Program-made: the position numbers and the translations under genes
Origin: JAAFIP01 sp043774625
GTDB taxonomy: Bacteria > Pseudomonadota > Gammaproteobacteria > Burkholderiales > Burkholderiaceae_C
Assembly: GCA_043774625.1 (NCBI GenBank)
Contig: JAYVTG010000091.1
Coordinates: forward strand, 8,687-72,686
Direction of reading: 5' to 3'
Length of the DNA: 64,000 bases
Notes under the pieces: model-generated
Databases searched by the model: none
What the model was told of the DNA's origin: nothing
What the model saw: the letters and a program-made list of their open reading frames with translations, nothing else
Shown here: one piece after another, positions 34,723 to 43,329 of the stretch
Position numbering within the stretch: position 1 is the stretch's first letter
Layout: every line of letters begins with the position of its first letter

Positions 34723-34803
34723 TGCATTGCATCCCTGCTCGAGCCGCCTTTGGCAAAATTACTGGCACCGGCTATAGTTTCAAAATACCCATGGGAGTAA
34801 AAA

Positions 34804-35616
34804 ATGAGTGATCTGATTGCGTTTATCGGCGGCGGCAACATGGCCAGCGCCATCATCGGCGGGCTGATTCGCCAAGGCACGCGGCTGGCCAATATTGCTG
34901 TCGTGGAGCCTTTTGACCAGGCGCAAGCCAAGCTGAAAAATGACTTTGGCATTGTGGCTATGCAAGCGCCTTCTGCTGCGCTGGCATCGGCTGGCATGGT
35001 GGTGTGGGCGGTCAAGCCGCAGACTTTTAAAGAAGCGGCCTTGCAGGCGCGCTTTCACACCAAAAAAGCACTGCACTTTAGTGTGGCAGCGGGTATTCGC
35101 AGCGACACGATTGCCCACTGGCTGGGCACCGAGCGCGTGGTGCGCGGCATGCCCAACACGCCTGCCTTGATTGGCAAAGGTATCACCGCGATGTTTGCGC
35201 GCACTGCGGTCACTGCCGATGACAAGAAAAACGTAGAGCAAGTGATCGCCACCACGGGCGACTCTATGTGGCTAGACAATGAAGCGCATCTGGACGCGGT
35301 CACGGCCCTGTCTGGCTCTGGCCCGGCGTATGTGTTTTACTTTATCGAGGCGATGATTCAGGCGGGTGTGGACATGGGGCTGACCCTGGACCAGTCGAGA
35401 AAGCTGGCTATTGGCACGTTTGGTGGAGCGAGCGAACTGGCGCGCACATCACCCGAGACACCCGCTGTATTGCGCCAGCGCGTCACATCCAAAGGCGGCA
35501 CCACCTACGCGGCTATTACGTCGATGGAGCAAGACAACGTAGCCACGATGTTCATGCGGGCTATGCATGCCGCCAAGCACCGGGCCAAGGAGCTGGGGGA
35601 CGAGTTTGGCAGGTGA
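34804..35616 (+). CDS. proC: pyrroline-5-carboxylate reductase
   Basis: 270 residues. The last step of proline synthesis, using NAD(P)H. The Rossmann motif IAFIGGGNMASAIIGGLI is at residues 5-22, followed by AVKPQTFKEA, RVVRGMPNTPALIGKG and the C-terminal helical dimerisation part with ALSGSGPAYVFYFIEAM, which carries the proline-binding residues. The end of the family signature (SPETPAVLRQRVTSKGGTT) is intact. GGGAGTAAAA precedes the ATG. Converges on the ATPase gene with 10 bp between stops. Confidence 0.96.
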   Translation: MSDLIAFIGGGNMASAIIGGLIRQGTRLANIAVVEPFDQAQAKLKNDFGIVAMQAPSAALASAGMVVWAVKPQTFKEAALQARFHTKKALHFSVAAGIRSDTIAHWLGTERVVRGMPNTPALIGKGITAMFARTAVTADDKKNVEQVIATTGDSMWLDNEAHLDAVTALSGSGPAYVFYFIEAMIQAGVDMGLTLDQSRKLAIGTFGGASELARTSPETPAVLRQRVTSKGGTTYAAITSMEQDNVATMFMRAMHAAKHRAKELGDEFGR

Positions 35617-35626
35617 GTTTCAGTAG

Positions 35627-36835
35627 TTATTTCAAGACAGGCTCGCTGTAGTCATCGCCAAAGCCAAAATCGGTTTGCAGCCCTGCTGGTGGCCAAGTGC
35701 CTGCGGCCACTCGCCGCTCAAACCAGCGGTGCATGGCCGCATCGTCTACTGCGTATTCTCCGCGCGCCGATTTCCACACCATAGCCGGTGAGCGTTGCCG
35801 CAACGCCTCCAGCGCGCTCTGCGCTTTCTGAGGGGCCACGGCAACCCCTGCTTTATCGCGATAAAAACGTAACGCTTCAGCGTCATAGGGGCGAAAGCGT
35901 TGCCCCTGCGCCAGTAACCGCCAAAGCACGCCCCGCTCTACAACTTTGAGACTTAAATAATCCGACTCCATTTGCGACTCGTCATCGGCCTTACGTTGCT
36001 CTGCCGCTTGCACCACTGCTGGTTCAAATCGCATCGTCAAAGCGGCCAAAGGGCTTAGAGCTTGACCCAGTGCTTCCATAAAAAACTGGGGGCGGCAGCC
36101 AAAACTTTGAAAAGCTTGCATCAAAGCGCTTGTGTCTATGGGCATCAGGTCTGGTCTCTGTGCCTCAATTAGGCGGGTAATGTGCGCCATAAAGTCAGGT
36201 CCCAGCTCGGGCATACGCTGAATTTGGGAACCGTAAAATGGCGCGCCATTCGTATTGACCAGGCGCAACAGCTTGTCACGATCCGAGCCCGACATGACCA
36301 ACATTAAGTTAATGGTGCCTGGGCCGTTCAACTGATCTCGTGCCGACTTCAGAGCTGCCATGGCAGCCTCACCCGCTTCGCTAGTCAATGCATGCTGTGC
36401 TTCGTCAACGATCAGGGCTATGGGGGCCTTGGCTGCTTCATGCAAGGCGCGCAGAGCCTCCGGTAGTGTGGTGCCATCGATTTTGCCGATTTTGCTGGTG
36501 TCTATCTTCAAAGCACCGGCGATGCTCACACTCTCCAGACCAGCCGTTCTGGCTAGCTTGGCCACCCGCCCCAAATGTGGTTGCAGCGCTCGGCCGATAG
36601 CTTCGGCCACTAATATTCCGGGGTCTCGGCGCTGGTCTGACCACAAGTCTACGTAGACCACCACGACCCCTTGGCGCTTTAGCGCAGGTTGCAAGTCGGC
36701 CTGTAAGAACGTAGATTTTCCGGTGCGCCTGGGTGCCGCCAAAAAAAGCCCATTGTGAGCATCACCAAACGTGGCCTTGCCTTGCAAGGCCGTCACCAAC
36801 TCGTCGGCCAAGACAGTTCGGGGAAAATGGATCAT
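35627..36835 (-). CDS. AAA/STAND-like ATP-binding protein of unknown role
   Basis: 402 residues. Walker A APRRTGKST (about 34-42), Walker B IALIVDEAQHA (about 137-147) and a sensor-like LMLVMSGSDRDK (about 177-188) define an AAA-type ATPase of the archaeal-ATPase/ORC-like group. The C-terminal 100 residues (LKVVERGVLWRLLAQGQRF and the following helices) look like a winged helix. Such proteins occur as stand-alone signalling or defence ATPases, but there is no partner gene or effector domain here. The gene is driven from a very AT-rich leader unlike the surroundings, suggesting acquisition. The function is unknown. Confidence 0.75.
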   Translation of the reverse strand: MIHFPRTVLADELVTALQGKATFGDAHNGLFLAAPRRTGKSTFLQADLQPALKRQGVVVVYVDLWSDQRRDPGILVAEAIGRALQPHLGRVAKLARTAGLESVSIAGALKIDTSKIGKIDGTTLPEALRALHEAAKAPIALIVDEAQHALTSEAGEAAMAALKSARDQLNGPGTINLMLVMSGSDRDKLLRLVNTNGAPFYGSQIQRMPELGPDFMAHITRLIEAQRPDLMPIDTSALMQAFQSFGCRPQFFMEALGQALSPLAALTMRFEPAVVQAAEQRKADDESQMESDYLSLKVVERGVLWRLLAQGQRFRPYDAEALRFYRDKAGVAVAPQKAQSALEALRQRSPAMVWKSARGEYAVDDAAMHRWFERRVAAGTWPPAGLQTDFGFGDDYSEPVLK

Positions 36836-36865
36836 ATAATTAGCTCAAATTAATAATTTATCTAT

Positions 36866-36893
36866 AATTTATCAAATAAAAAATAAAAGTCAA
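36866..36893 (-). promoter_or_regulatory. putative promoter of the ATPase gene
   Basis: On the minus strand, TTGACT, 16 bp, TAAATT. It lies in an AT-rich tract with a repeated ATAAATTA (36848-36875), which could be an operator. Weak, by-eye call. Confidence 0.4.
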
Positions 36894-36983
36894 TAATTTT
36901 ATACATTTGATCTCCACCATGGTCGTTTGACAAATAAAACGACTCTATAGTTGCGGGTTACATCGTGGCTACGAAGCTGTTTT

Positions 36984-37050
36984 TGCTATTTATATAATAG
37001 CAGTTTGCGCATTATCTATATGGACTATCGGCTGTTTATCTAACCACGTC
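36984..37050 (+). repeat. dispersed 67-bp element, diverged copy 9 (intergenic)
   Basis: TGCTATTTATATAATAGCAG, TTTGCGCATTATCTATATGG, ACTATCGGCTGTTTATCTAA. Recognisable but degraded; the CGCTGGC block is lost. Confidence 0.6.
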
Positions 37051-37054
37051 AAAC

Positions 37055-38530
37055 CTAGCGGACAGCCCCAACACATTTGCCAAACACCTTCCAAAACCCC
37101 GCATCCTGGGTTGCGGCAAAATTGATCCGCATCAGGGTGCTGGGCTGCCTGCTGGCGTGAAACAAGGCGCCCGGTGCCAATAAATAGCCTTCGTCCAGCA
37201 TCCGCAGCGCCAGTGCGTCGGTGTCCACACCCGTGTCTACCCAGCCAAACAAACCTGCAGGCTCGGCAGCAAAAGTGCAACCCGCTTGCGTAGCCAGTTT
37301 GACGCTACGCGAGCGGGCGGCGTCTAGCCGGGTGCGGATGCGTTCGGCGTGGCGGCGCAGGTGGCCTTGTTCTATGCAGATGGCCATGGCTTTTTCCAGC
37401 AGGGCCGGGGTGGTCAGCGTGGCCAGGAGCTTGGTGTCCAGCAAGCGCTCGGTCAAGTCGGCCGGGGTGGCCATGTAGCCAACGCGCCAGTTGGGGGCGA
37501 GGATTTTGGCAAAACCGCTCACATAAATCGTGCGCTGCAAACCGTCCAGCGCACTCAGGCGCGTGGCGTGTGCGGGGGCGATGTGGCCATAGGTGTCGTC
37601 TTCTACGATATGAAAGTGGTGCTGATTGGCCAACTGCAACACGCGGTGCGCGCTGGCGGGGGTGAGGCAGTAGCCGGTAGGGTTGTGGAAAACGCTCACG
37701 CTGACGTACAGCTTGGGGGCGTGCTCTTCGCAATAGCGGGCCATCACGGCGAGGTCGGGGCCATCGGCGCGGCGCGGTACCGGCAAAATGCGCATGCCCA
37801 GGGCATCCAGACGTGCAAACTCGACCGCCCAACCGGGCTCTTCCACCATCACGCAGTCGCCCGCCTTGAGCAGGGTGCGGCTCACAATGTCTAGTGCGTG
37901 CGTGGCGCCCACGGTGGTGATGATGCGGTCAGCCCCCACGTCCAGCGACAAATCGCGCAGCTTGGCGGACAACGCCTCGCGCAGGCCTGTGTCGCCCATG
38001 GGTTCGCCGTATTTCAGGCTCATGTCCAGCAGGGCTTTGTTGTTGGTGACCTTGCGCACGGCGTTGGCCAAAAAGTCGGACTGCAGCCAGTCGGGCGGAA
38101 TCACGCCCATACCGGGCTGGGTGTGCCCCAGGCCACGGTGGAACATGGCGCGTATGAGGGTAGTGGCGTCAAAACGGGTCTCGGTGCGCAGCGGCGTGTC
38201 TGCGCCATTGCGCATGGCAACGGCCATGAGCAGATTGTCTTTTGCTATATTTTCAGTAGCTGCTCGCGCACTATTTACGCTGGCATTGGCGGTATTTCTT
38301 TGCAAATCGCGTACATAAAAGCCTTTTTGGCGGCGCGCTTCGACCAAACCACTGGCCACCAGCTGGTCATACGCCGCCACTACGGTATGCGGGCTGACAC
38401 CGTGCTGCGCAGCGCACTGGCGCACACTGGGCAGGCGAGTGCCGCTGGCCAGCAGGCGGTTGCGAATGCGCTCGGCAAAACGCTGGGCCAGTTGCTCGGT
38501 CAGGCTAAGAGACGATGCGCGCATCAGCAT
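37055..38530 (-). CDS. MocR/PdxR-type GntR regulator with aminotransferase domain
   Basis: 491 residues from ATG 38528-38530, with AAGGAG six bases upstream on the minus strand. A winged helix (TRLPSVRQCAAQHGVSPHTV, about 31-50) is fused to a fold-type I aminotransferase-like domain; the PLP lysine lies in SGFAKILAPNWRVGY. MocR proteins sense PLP or amino compounds and control a divergent gene, here the EamA transporter. The linker between the domains (residues 80-96, with ASVNSARAATENIA) is encoded by an antisense-lying copy of the dispersed element, so the element lengthened the flexible hinge. The operator region lies just upstream. Confidence 0.92.
   Translation of the reverse strand: MLMRASSLSLTEQLAQRFAERIRNRLLASGTRLPSVRQCAAQHGVSPHTVVAAYDQLVASGLVEARRQKGFYVRDLQRNTANASVNSARAATENIAKDNLLMAVAMRNGADTPLRTETRFDATTLIRAMFHRGLGHTQPGMGVIPPDWLQSDFLANAVRKVTNNKALLDMSLKYGEPMGDTGLREALSAKLRDLSLDVGADRIITTVGATHALDIVSRTLLKAGDCVMVEEPGWAVEFARLDALGMRILPVPRRADGPDLAVMARYCEEHAPKLYVSVSVFHNPTGYCLTPASAHRVLQLANQHHFHIVEDDTYGHIAPAHATRLSALDGLQRTIYVSGFAKILAPNWRVGYMATPADLTERLLDTKLLATLTTPALLEKAMAICIEQGHLRRHAERIRTRLDAARSRSVKLATQAGCTFAAEPAGLFGWVDTGVDTDALALRMLDEGYLLAPGALFHASRQPSTLMRINFAATQDAGFWKVFGKCVGAVR
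38242..38306 (+). repeat. dispersed 67-bp element, copy 10 (within mocR linker)
   Basis: TTGCTATATTTTCAGTAGCT, GCTCGCGCACTATTTACGCT, GGCATTGGCGGTATTTCTTT. Encodes ASVNSARAATENIA in the regulator. Confidence 0.9.
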
Positions 38531-38579
38531 AGGGGGCTCCTTGTTGTAAGGACGTGGGTTGTCTGTACCTGCAAAATGA

Positions 38580-38645
38580 CCAGTACAGCAGGCACAACTG
38601 CCATGCTGTACTGTACTGGTTCTGTATTGCTCTGTACAGTACATT
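38580..38645. promoter_or_regulatory. MocR operator/promoter region with GTAC repeats
   Basis: Between the divergent mocR and EamA genes. It contains CAGTACAGCAGGCA paired with TGCCATGCTGTACTG as an inverted repeat, then CTGTACTGTAC and CTGTACAGTAC. The phased GTAC boxes fit the direct/inverted half-sites bound by MocR-type regulators. Confidence 0.6.
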
Positions 38646-38681
38646 GAACAGTCTGAGAATGTGCCACGCGCCCCACCACAC

Positions 38682-39587
38682 ATGCAAAAAACCGTTTCTG
38701 CCCTCGACGCCCTGCTCTTGCTGCTGGTGATGTTCATCTGGGGCAGTAATTTTGTGGTGATGAAGCTGGGTTTGAGTGAATTTGACCCACTGCTCATTAC
38801 CTGCCTGCGCTTTACGCTGTCGGCACTGCCCTTGGTTTTTTTCATCAAGCGGCCTACCGTGCCCATGCGCTTGGCTGCGGCCAATGGTCTGCTGCTTGGC
38901 TGCGGTCAGTTTGGTTGCCTGTTTTTTGCCTTGCGCGGTGACATCACGCCCGGGCTGGCGTCGTTGCTGATGCAACTGCATGTGTTTCTCACCATCATCG
39001 CATCGGGTTTTGTATTTCAGGAAAAAGTGTCACAGCGCCAAGTGTTGGGCCTGCTGGTGGCGTCGGCGGGCCTGGCTCTGGTGGGTTGGCATATTGGCGG
39101 TGACCTGACAGTGCGCGGCCTGTGGTTGATCCTGGCTGCCACCGGGTTTTGGGCGCTGTCCAATTTGCTGGTCAAGCAGGTGTCCAAACAGTCTGCGGTC
39201 AAGATCGACATGTTGTCGTTCATTGCCTGGGGCAGCTTGTTTGCCATCATTCCCCTGGCCCTGTTGGCGCTGGCGAGCGCCGGGCCCGCGCTGGTGCTAC
39301 AGCAGCTGAAGCACGCCACCTGGCTGGGCTGGAGCGCCGTGGTGTGGCAGGCCGTGGGCGCCAACTTACTCGGCTTTGCGCTGTGGAGCATGCTCATGGC
39401 CAAGTACCCGGCCAGCGTGGTCACACCGTGGGCACTTTTGGTGCCGGTGTTTGGCATGGCGTCGTCGGCCCTGTACTTTGGCGAGTCGTTTCCGCCCTGG
39501 AAGTTTGCGGTGTTTGCATTGGTGATGGGCGGCATTGCACTGGCCAGTTGGCCGGTGCGTGCGCGTGCGCCGGGGGCCACGGCATGA
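38682..39587 (+). CDS. EamA/DMT family transporter
   Basis: 301 residues from ATG 38682 (a GTG at 38661 would add seven residues). Ten membrane helices in two EamA repeats: LLLVMFIWGSNFVVMKLGL opens the first and LILAATGFWALSNLLVKQV the second. It is an inner-membrane metabolite or amino-acid exporter of the drug/metabolite group. Its divergence from a MocR regulator points to export of an amino acid or B6-related compound. The stop overlaps the next gene (ATGA at 39584-39587). Confidence 0.88.
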   Translation: MQKTVSALDALLLLLVMFIWGSNFVVMKLGLSEFDPLLITCLRFTLSALPLVFFIKRPTVPMRLAAANGLLLGCGQFGCLFFALRGDITPGLASLLMQLHVFLTIIASGFVFQEKVSQRQVLGLLVASAGLALVGWHIGGDLTVRGLWLILAATGFWALSNLLVKQVSKQSAVKIDMLSFIAWGSLFAIIPLALLALASAGPALVLQQLKHATWLGWSAVVWQAVGANLLGFALWSMLMAKYPASVVTPWALLVPVFGMASSALYFGESFPPWKFAVFALVMGGIALASWPVRARAPGATA

Positions 39588-40183
39588 GCTGGCAAGAGTT
39601 TACGGCGCTCTTGGTGCTGGGCACGGCCATGAGCTTTTCGCCGGGGCCCAACACCACGCTGTCTACCGCGCTGGCGGCTAACCGGGGTTTGCGCGGTGCC
39701 ATGCATTTTGTCTGCGCCGTGCCGGTGGGTTGGGGTGTGCTGCTGAGCCTGTGCGCCGCTGGCCTGGGCGCCCTGCTGCTGGCCGCGCCTGCATTGGCAC
39801 TGGCCGTGAAGGTCATTGGCATCGCGTATTTGCTGTGGTTGGCGTACAAATTGTCCAGCGCCGGTTCCATGGGGCAAACCGACAGCAGCCGATTGAACGT
39901 GACGTTTTGGCAAGGCGCGGCGCTGCAGTTTGTCAACATCAAGGCGTGGATGTTTGCGCTCACCGTGGTTGCGGGCTGGATAGCGGGCAGACCCGACGCC
40001 TTGCTGCGCATGGCCACCGTGCTGCCCACGCTGATGTTTTTTGCCTTCATCAGCAACCTGGCCTACGCCGCCATGGGGGCCTTGCTGCGCGATTGGCTTG
40101 CAATGGGCGCGCGCCTCTTGTGGTTTAACCGTGCTATGGCCGTCGTGTTGGTGATGACGGCGTGGTGGATGTGGGAAATTTGA
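39584..40183 (+). CDS. LysE/RhtB family exporter
   Basis: 199 residues starting inside the EamA stop. The motif MSFSPGPNTTLSTALAANRGLRGA near the N-terminus is the LysE signature, and QFVNIKAWMFALTVVAGW corresponds to the NPK(A/W) block. About six helices. A probable amino-acid exporter, translationally coupled to the EamA transporter and followed by a third exporter, giving three exporters in a row under one MocR regulator. Confidence 0.88.
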   Translation: MSWQEFTALLVLGTAMSFSPGPNTTLSTALAANRGLRGAMHFVCAVPVGWGVLLSLCAAGLGALLLAAPALALAVKVIGIAYLLWLAYKLSSAGSMGQTDSSRLNVTFWQGAALQFVNIKAWMFALTVVAGWIAGRPDALLRMATVLPTLMFFAFISNLAYAAMGALLRDWLAMGARLLWFNRAMAVVLVMTAWWMWEI

Positions 40184-40216
40184 CGATGACGATGACGATG
40201 ACGACGACGATGACGA
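40183..40216 (+). repeat. GATGAC/GACGAC microsatellite at the start of an EamA gene
   Basis: An iterated ACGATG unit (three perfect, then ACG variants and one more ATG). It creates in-frame ATG codons at 40186, 40192, 40198 and 40210. Confidence 0.85.
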
Positions 40217-41124
40217 ACGCGAGCAAAGCGCAAGAAACCAAAGGTCTGTGGCTGGGCCTGTTGGGCGTTGTCATTTTTGCCGCCACCCTGCCCATGACCA
40301 AACTGGCGGTAGGTAGCGTCAATGCGCCACAACTCTCGCCCTGGTTTGTCACCTTTGGCCGCGCAGCGGTGGCGGGGGTGTTGTCGGTCGGGTATCTGCT
40401 GTGGGCGCGCTCGCGTGGCAAGTTGAATGTGCCCGTGCGCAGCGAATGGCCAGCGGTGGCCGTGACCGCATTTGGCGTGATTGTGGGTTTCCCGTTGTTT
40501 TTGGCGCTGGCTTTGCGCTATGTGCCCAGCACGCATGGCGCGGTAGTCACCGCCCTGCTGCCGCTGTCAACCGCGGTGCTGGGCGCGCTATGGTTTCACC
40601 AGCGGCCATCCACGGGCTTTTGGGTGTGTGCGGTGCTGGGCAGCAGTTTGGTGCTGGCCTTCATGGTGTGGCGCGCAGGTGGGCTGTACCTCGGTGCGGC
40701 CAATATTTTTCTGATCATCGCCATGACCACGGGCGCGCTGGGCTATATCGGCGGCGCACAGCTCACGCCGCGTCTGGGATCTGAACAGGTGATTTGTTGG
40801 GTACTGGTCTGCGGCCTACCGCTCACCGTGCCGATGGCGCTGTGGAATGCGCCGTCTCATCCCGGCAGCATCCACGCCATGAGCTGGATGGGGTTTGCCT
40901 ATGCAGCCCTGTTTTCCATGTGGATCGGCTTTTTTGCCTGGTACCGCGGCCTGGCTTTGGGCGGCGCGGTACGTGTGAGCCAGGTGCAACTGGTGCAACC
41001 CTTCATTGCCTTGGTATTTGCGGTGCCGCTGTTGGGCGAGAAGATCGACCTGTTGACGCTGGGCTTTGCGGTGGCTGTGATCGGCACCGTGTTTGTCGGC
41101 AAACGTATGCCGGTAAAGGCTTGA
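40186..41124 (+). CDS. EamA/DMT family transporter with repetitive start
   Basis: 312 residues from the first of four in-frame ATG codons; the N-terminus reads MTMTMTMTTTMTNASK. Two EamA repeats, about ten helices (GLWLGLLGVVIFAATLPMTK first; IFLIIAMTTGALGYIGGAQ at the second). A probable exporter of amino acids or other metabolites. Starts three bases after the LysE stop. The hexanucleotide repeat changes the number of start codons without changing frame when it expands or contracts by six, so it could tune translation. Confidence 0.87.
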   Translation: MTMTMTTTMTNASKAQETKGLWLGLLGVVIFAATLPMTKLAVGSVNAPQLSPWFVTFGRAAVAGVLSVGYLLWARSRGKLNVPVRSEWPAVAVTAFGVIVGFPLFLALALRYVPSTHGAVVTALLPLSTAVLGALWFHQRPSTGFWVCAVLGSSLVLAFMVWRAGGLYLGAANIFLIIAMTTGALGYIGGAQLTPRLGSEQVICWVLVCGLPLTVPMALWNAPSHPGSIHAMSWMGFAYAALFSMWIGFFAWYRGLALGGAVRVSQVQLVQPFIALVFAVPLLGEKIDLLTLGFAVAVIGTVFVGKRMPVKA

Positions 41125-41131
41125 AACCACC

Positions 41132-41467
41132 ATGAAAGTGTCTATTGACCAAGCGTTAAAACGCTTGCCCGCGGCGCCCACCCCCACGTTCCCGCAGGGC
41201 GCGCCGTTCGTCACCATGCTGGCGGGCGGCACCATGAGCGTCGAAGTGTTTGCGCCCAAAGGCAAAGACCTACAGCAGCCCCACACGCAAGACGAGTTGT
41301 ATTTTGTGCAGCGGGGCAGCGGTGAGCTGGTCATCAACGGGCAACGCTTTACTGCTGCGCCGGGTGAAGCATTTTTTGTGGCTGCGGGTGTACAACACCA
41401 GTTTGAAAACTTCAGCGACGATTTTGTGACCTGGGTGGTGTTTTACGGCCCGCAAGGAGGAGAGTGA
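41132..41467 (+). CDS. small cupin-domain protein
   Basis: 111 residues, a single cupin barrel. Motif 1 appears as PHTQDELYFVQRGSGELVING (about 47-67) with His and Glu ligands, and motif 2 as GEAFFVAAGVQHQFEN (about 75-90) with the second histidine. It is a metal-binding sugar- or acid-processing or sensing protein; the substrate is unknown. It starts 7 bp after the transporter and ends exactly where the aminotransferase begins, so it belongs to this operon. Confidence 0.87.
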   Translation: MKVSIDQALKRLPAAPTPTFPQGAPFVTMLAGGTMSVEVFAPKGKDLQQPHTQDELYFVQRGSGELVINGQRFTAAPGEAFFVAAGVQHQFENFSDDFVTWVVFYGPQGGE

Positions 41468-42688
41468 ATGTCTATGCAATGGAAACTGGCCGCGCGCGCC
41501 GAGAAAATGAACCCGTCGGTCATCCGCGAGATTTTGAAGGTGACCGAAAAGCCCGGCATCATCAGCTTTGCTGGCGGGCTGCCATCACCGCAAACCTTCC
41601 CGGTGTCTGAATTTGCCAAGGCCTGTGCGCAGGTGCTGGGAGACGATGGCGTGGCAGGAAAAACGGCGCAAGGCATTGCCAGCAACGCCCGTGCATCACT
41701 GCAATATGCAGCGAGCGAAGGCTACCCTGCCCTGCGGGAATGGGTGGCCCAGTCTCTGCCCTGGGAGGTGGACCCCGCGCAGGTGTTGATCACCACCGGC
41801 AGCCAGCAGGGCCTGGATTTGGCTGCGAAAATCTTGATTGACGCGGGTAGCAAAGTGCTGGTAGAAACGCCCACTTACCTGGGTGCGCTGCAAGCCTTTA
41901 CGCCGATGGAGCCGCAGTTTGTCAGTGTGTGCAGCGATGCACAAGGCATTGACGTGGATGACCTGGTGGCCAAAGCCGCAGGTGCACGGTTTTTATACGT
42001 GCAGCCGAACTTTCAAAACCCCACAGGCCGCACCATGAGCGAAGCGCGACGTGCAGCGCTGAGCGCAGCCGCTGCAAAACTTGGCTTGCCGATTCTGGAA
42101 GACAACCCCTATGGCGAACTGTGGTTTGACGCACCACCGCCCGCGCCTCTGGCCGCGCGCAACCCTGATGGCTGCCTGTACATGGGCAGCTTTTCCAAAA
42201 CACTCGCGCCGGGTTTACGCCTGGGGTTTTTGGTCGCACCCAAAGCGTTGTACCCCAAGCTTTTGCAAGCCAAACAGGCTGCAGACTTGCACACGCCCAG
42301 CTTTAACCAGCGCGTAGCGGCACAGGTATTGAACAGCGGCTTTATGGAGCAGCATGTGCCCAGCATTCGCGCACTGTACAAAGCGCAGCGCGATGCGATG
42401 CTGGCCGCACTGAAGCGCGAAATGCAAGGCCACGGATTGGAGGGTGTGAGCTGGAACGAACCCGATGGTGGCATGTTTTTGTGGGTGCAACTGCCCAAGC
42501 ATATCAACGCAGTAGACATGCTACCCAAAGCCGTGGAACGCAACGTGGCCTACGTGCCTGGCGCTGCGTTTTACGCCGACAACGCGCAGCACAACACGCT
42601 GCGCTTGTGTTTTGTTACTGCGACGGTAGAGCAGATCGACACGGGGATAGCGGCGCTGGCCAAAACCATCAAGGAGCTATTGGCGTGA
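41468..42688 (+). CDS. PLP-dependent aminotransferase (2-aminoadipate/LysN-like)
   Basis: 406 residues, a fold-type I enzyme of the group related to MocR catalytic domains. Motifs: SFAGGLPSPQTFPV (35-48), TTGSQQGLDLAAKIL, YVQPNFQNPTGRTMS (Asn-Pro-Thr-Gly), EDNPYGELWFD and the PLP lysine in GSFSKTLAPGLRLGF (about 240). It probably transfers the amino group of 2-aminoadipate, kynurenine or an aromatic/branched amino acid to 2-oxoglutarate. It immediately follows the cupin gene and overlaps the GST start. Confidence 0.9.
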   Translation: MSMQWKLAARAEKMNPSVIREILKVTEKPGIISFAGGLPSPQTFPVSEFAKACAQVLGDDGVAGKTAQGIASNARASLQYAASEGYPALREWVAQSLPWEVDPAQVLITTGSQQGLDLAAKILIDAGSKVLVETPTYLGALQAFTPMEPQFVSVCSDAQGIDVDDLVAKAAGARFLYVQPNFQNPTGRTMSEARRAALSAAAAKLGLPILEDNPYGELWFDAPPPAPLAARNPDGCLYMGSFSKTLAPGLRLGFLVAPKALYPKLLQAKQAADLHTPSFNQRVAAQVLNSGFMEQHVPSIRALYKAQRDAMLAALKREMQGHGLEGVSWNEPDGGMFLWVQLPKHINAVDMLPKAVERNVAYVPGAAFYADNAQHNTLRLCFVTATVEQIDTGIAALAKTIKELLA

Positions 42689-43329
42689 GTACGATGCTAA
42701 AAATCTGGGGTCGCATCAGCTCCCTAAATGTACGCAGAGTCGTGTGGACAGCGCAGGCCTTGCAGATTCCGTTTGAGCGCGTGGACGCGGGTCTGCGCTA
42801 TGGCGTGGTGAAAACGCCAGAGTACATGCAAAAGAACCCGAACTCGCTGGTGCCGCTCTTGGAAGACGGTGATTTTGTGTTGTGGGAGAGCAATGCGATT
42901 GTGCGTTACCTGTGCGCCAAGCATTCGCTGGGCAAGATGTACCCTGAAAATTTACAGCAGCGCTTTGACGCCGAGCGCTGGATGGACTGGCAACAAACTA
43001 CATTCAACCCTGCTGGTGGCCCCGCTTTTATGCAGTACTTTCGCACCCCACTCGATCAGCGCAATGCCGAGGTCATTGCCAAATCAACAGCCGCTACAGA
43101 AAACGTGTTGGCCATGTTGGACGCACATTTAGCAACCCACGCCTACATGGCGGGCGATGCACTCACCATGGCCGATATTCCGATTGCCAGCGAAATCCAC
43201 CGCTGGTGGGAGCTACCGCAACCACGCCCTGTGTTTGTAAACGTCGAACGCTGGTATGCACACATCCTCAAGCACCCGGCCAGCAAGGGCGTGTATGACT
43301 TTGCATTGACACCGAGTATGTACCTATGA
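42685..43329 (+). CDS. glutathione S-transferase
   Basis: 214 residues from GTG 42685; AAGGAG at 42671-42676 is 8 bases upstream, whereas it is too far for ATG 42694. The thioredoxin-like N-terminal domain has the active-site loop GRISSLNVRRVVW (Ser/Asn), PNSLVPLLEDGDFVLWESNAI with cis-Pro and the glutathione-binding ESNAI. The all-helical domain ends in YMAGDALTMADIPIASEIHRWW. It conjugates glutathione to electrophiles or isomerises a metabolite. Overlaps its neighbours by 4 bp on both sides. Confidence 0.92.
   Translation: MSTMLKIWGRISSLNVRRVVWTAQALQIPFERVDAGLRYGVVKTPEYMQKNPNSLVPLLEDGDFVLWESNAIVRYLCAKHSLGKMYPENLQQRFDAERWMDWQQTTFNPAGGPAFMQYFRTPLDQRNAEVIAKSTAATENVLAMLDAHLATHAYMAGDALTMADIPIASEIHRWWELPQPRPVFVNVERWYAHILKHPASKGVYDFALTPSMYL

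Noticed and set aside
43100..43130. STAATENVLAM segment of the glutathione transferase resembling repeat-encoded peptide
   Set aside because: It fits the ordinary GST helix and the DNA lacks the element core.
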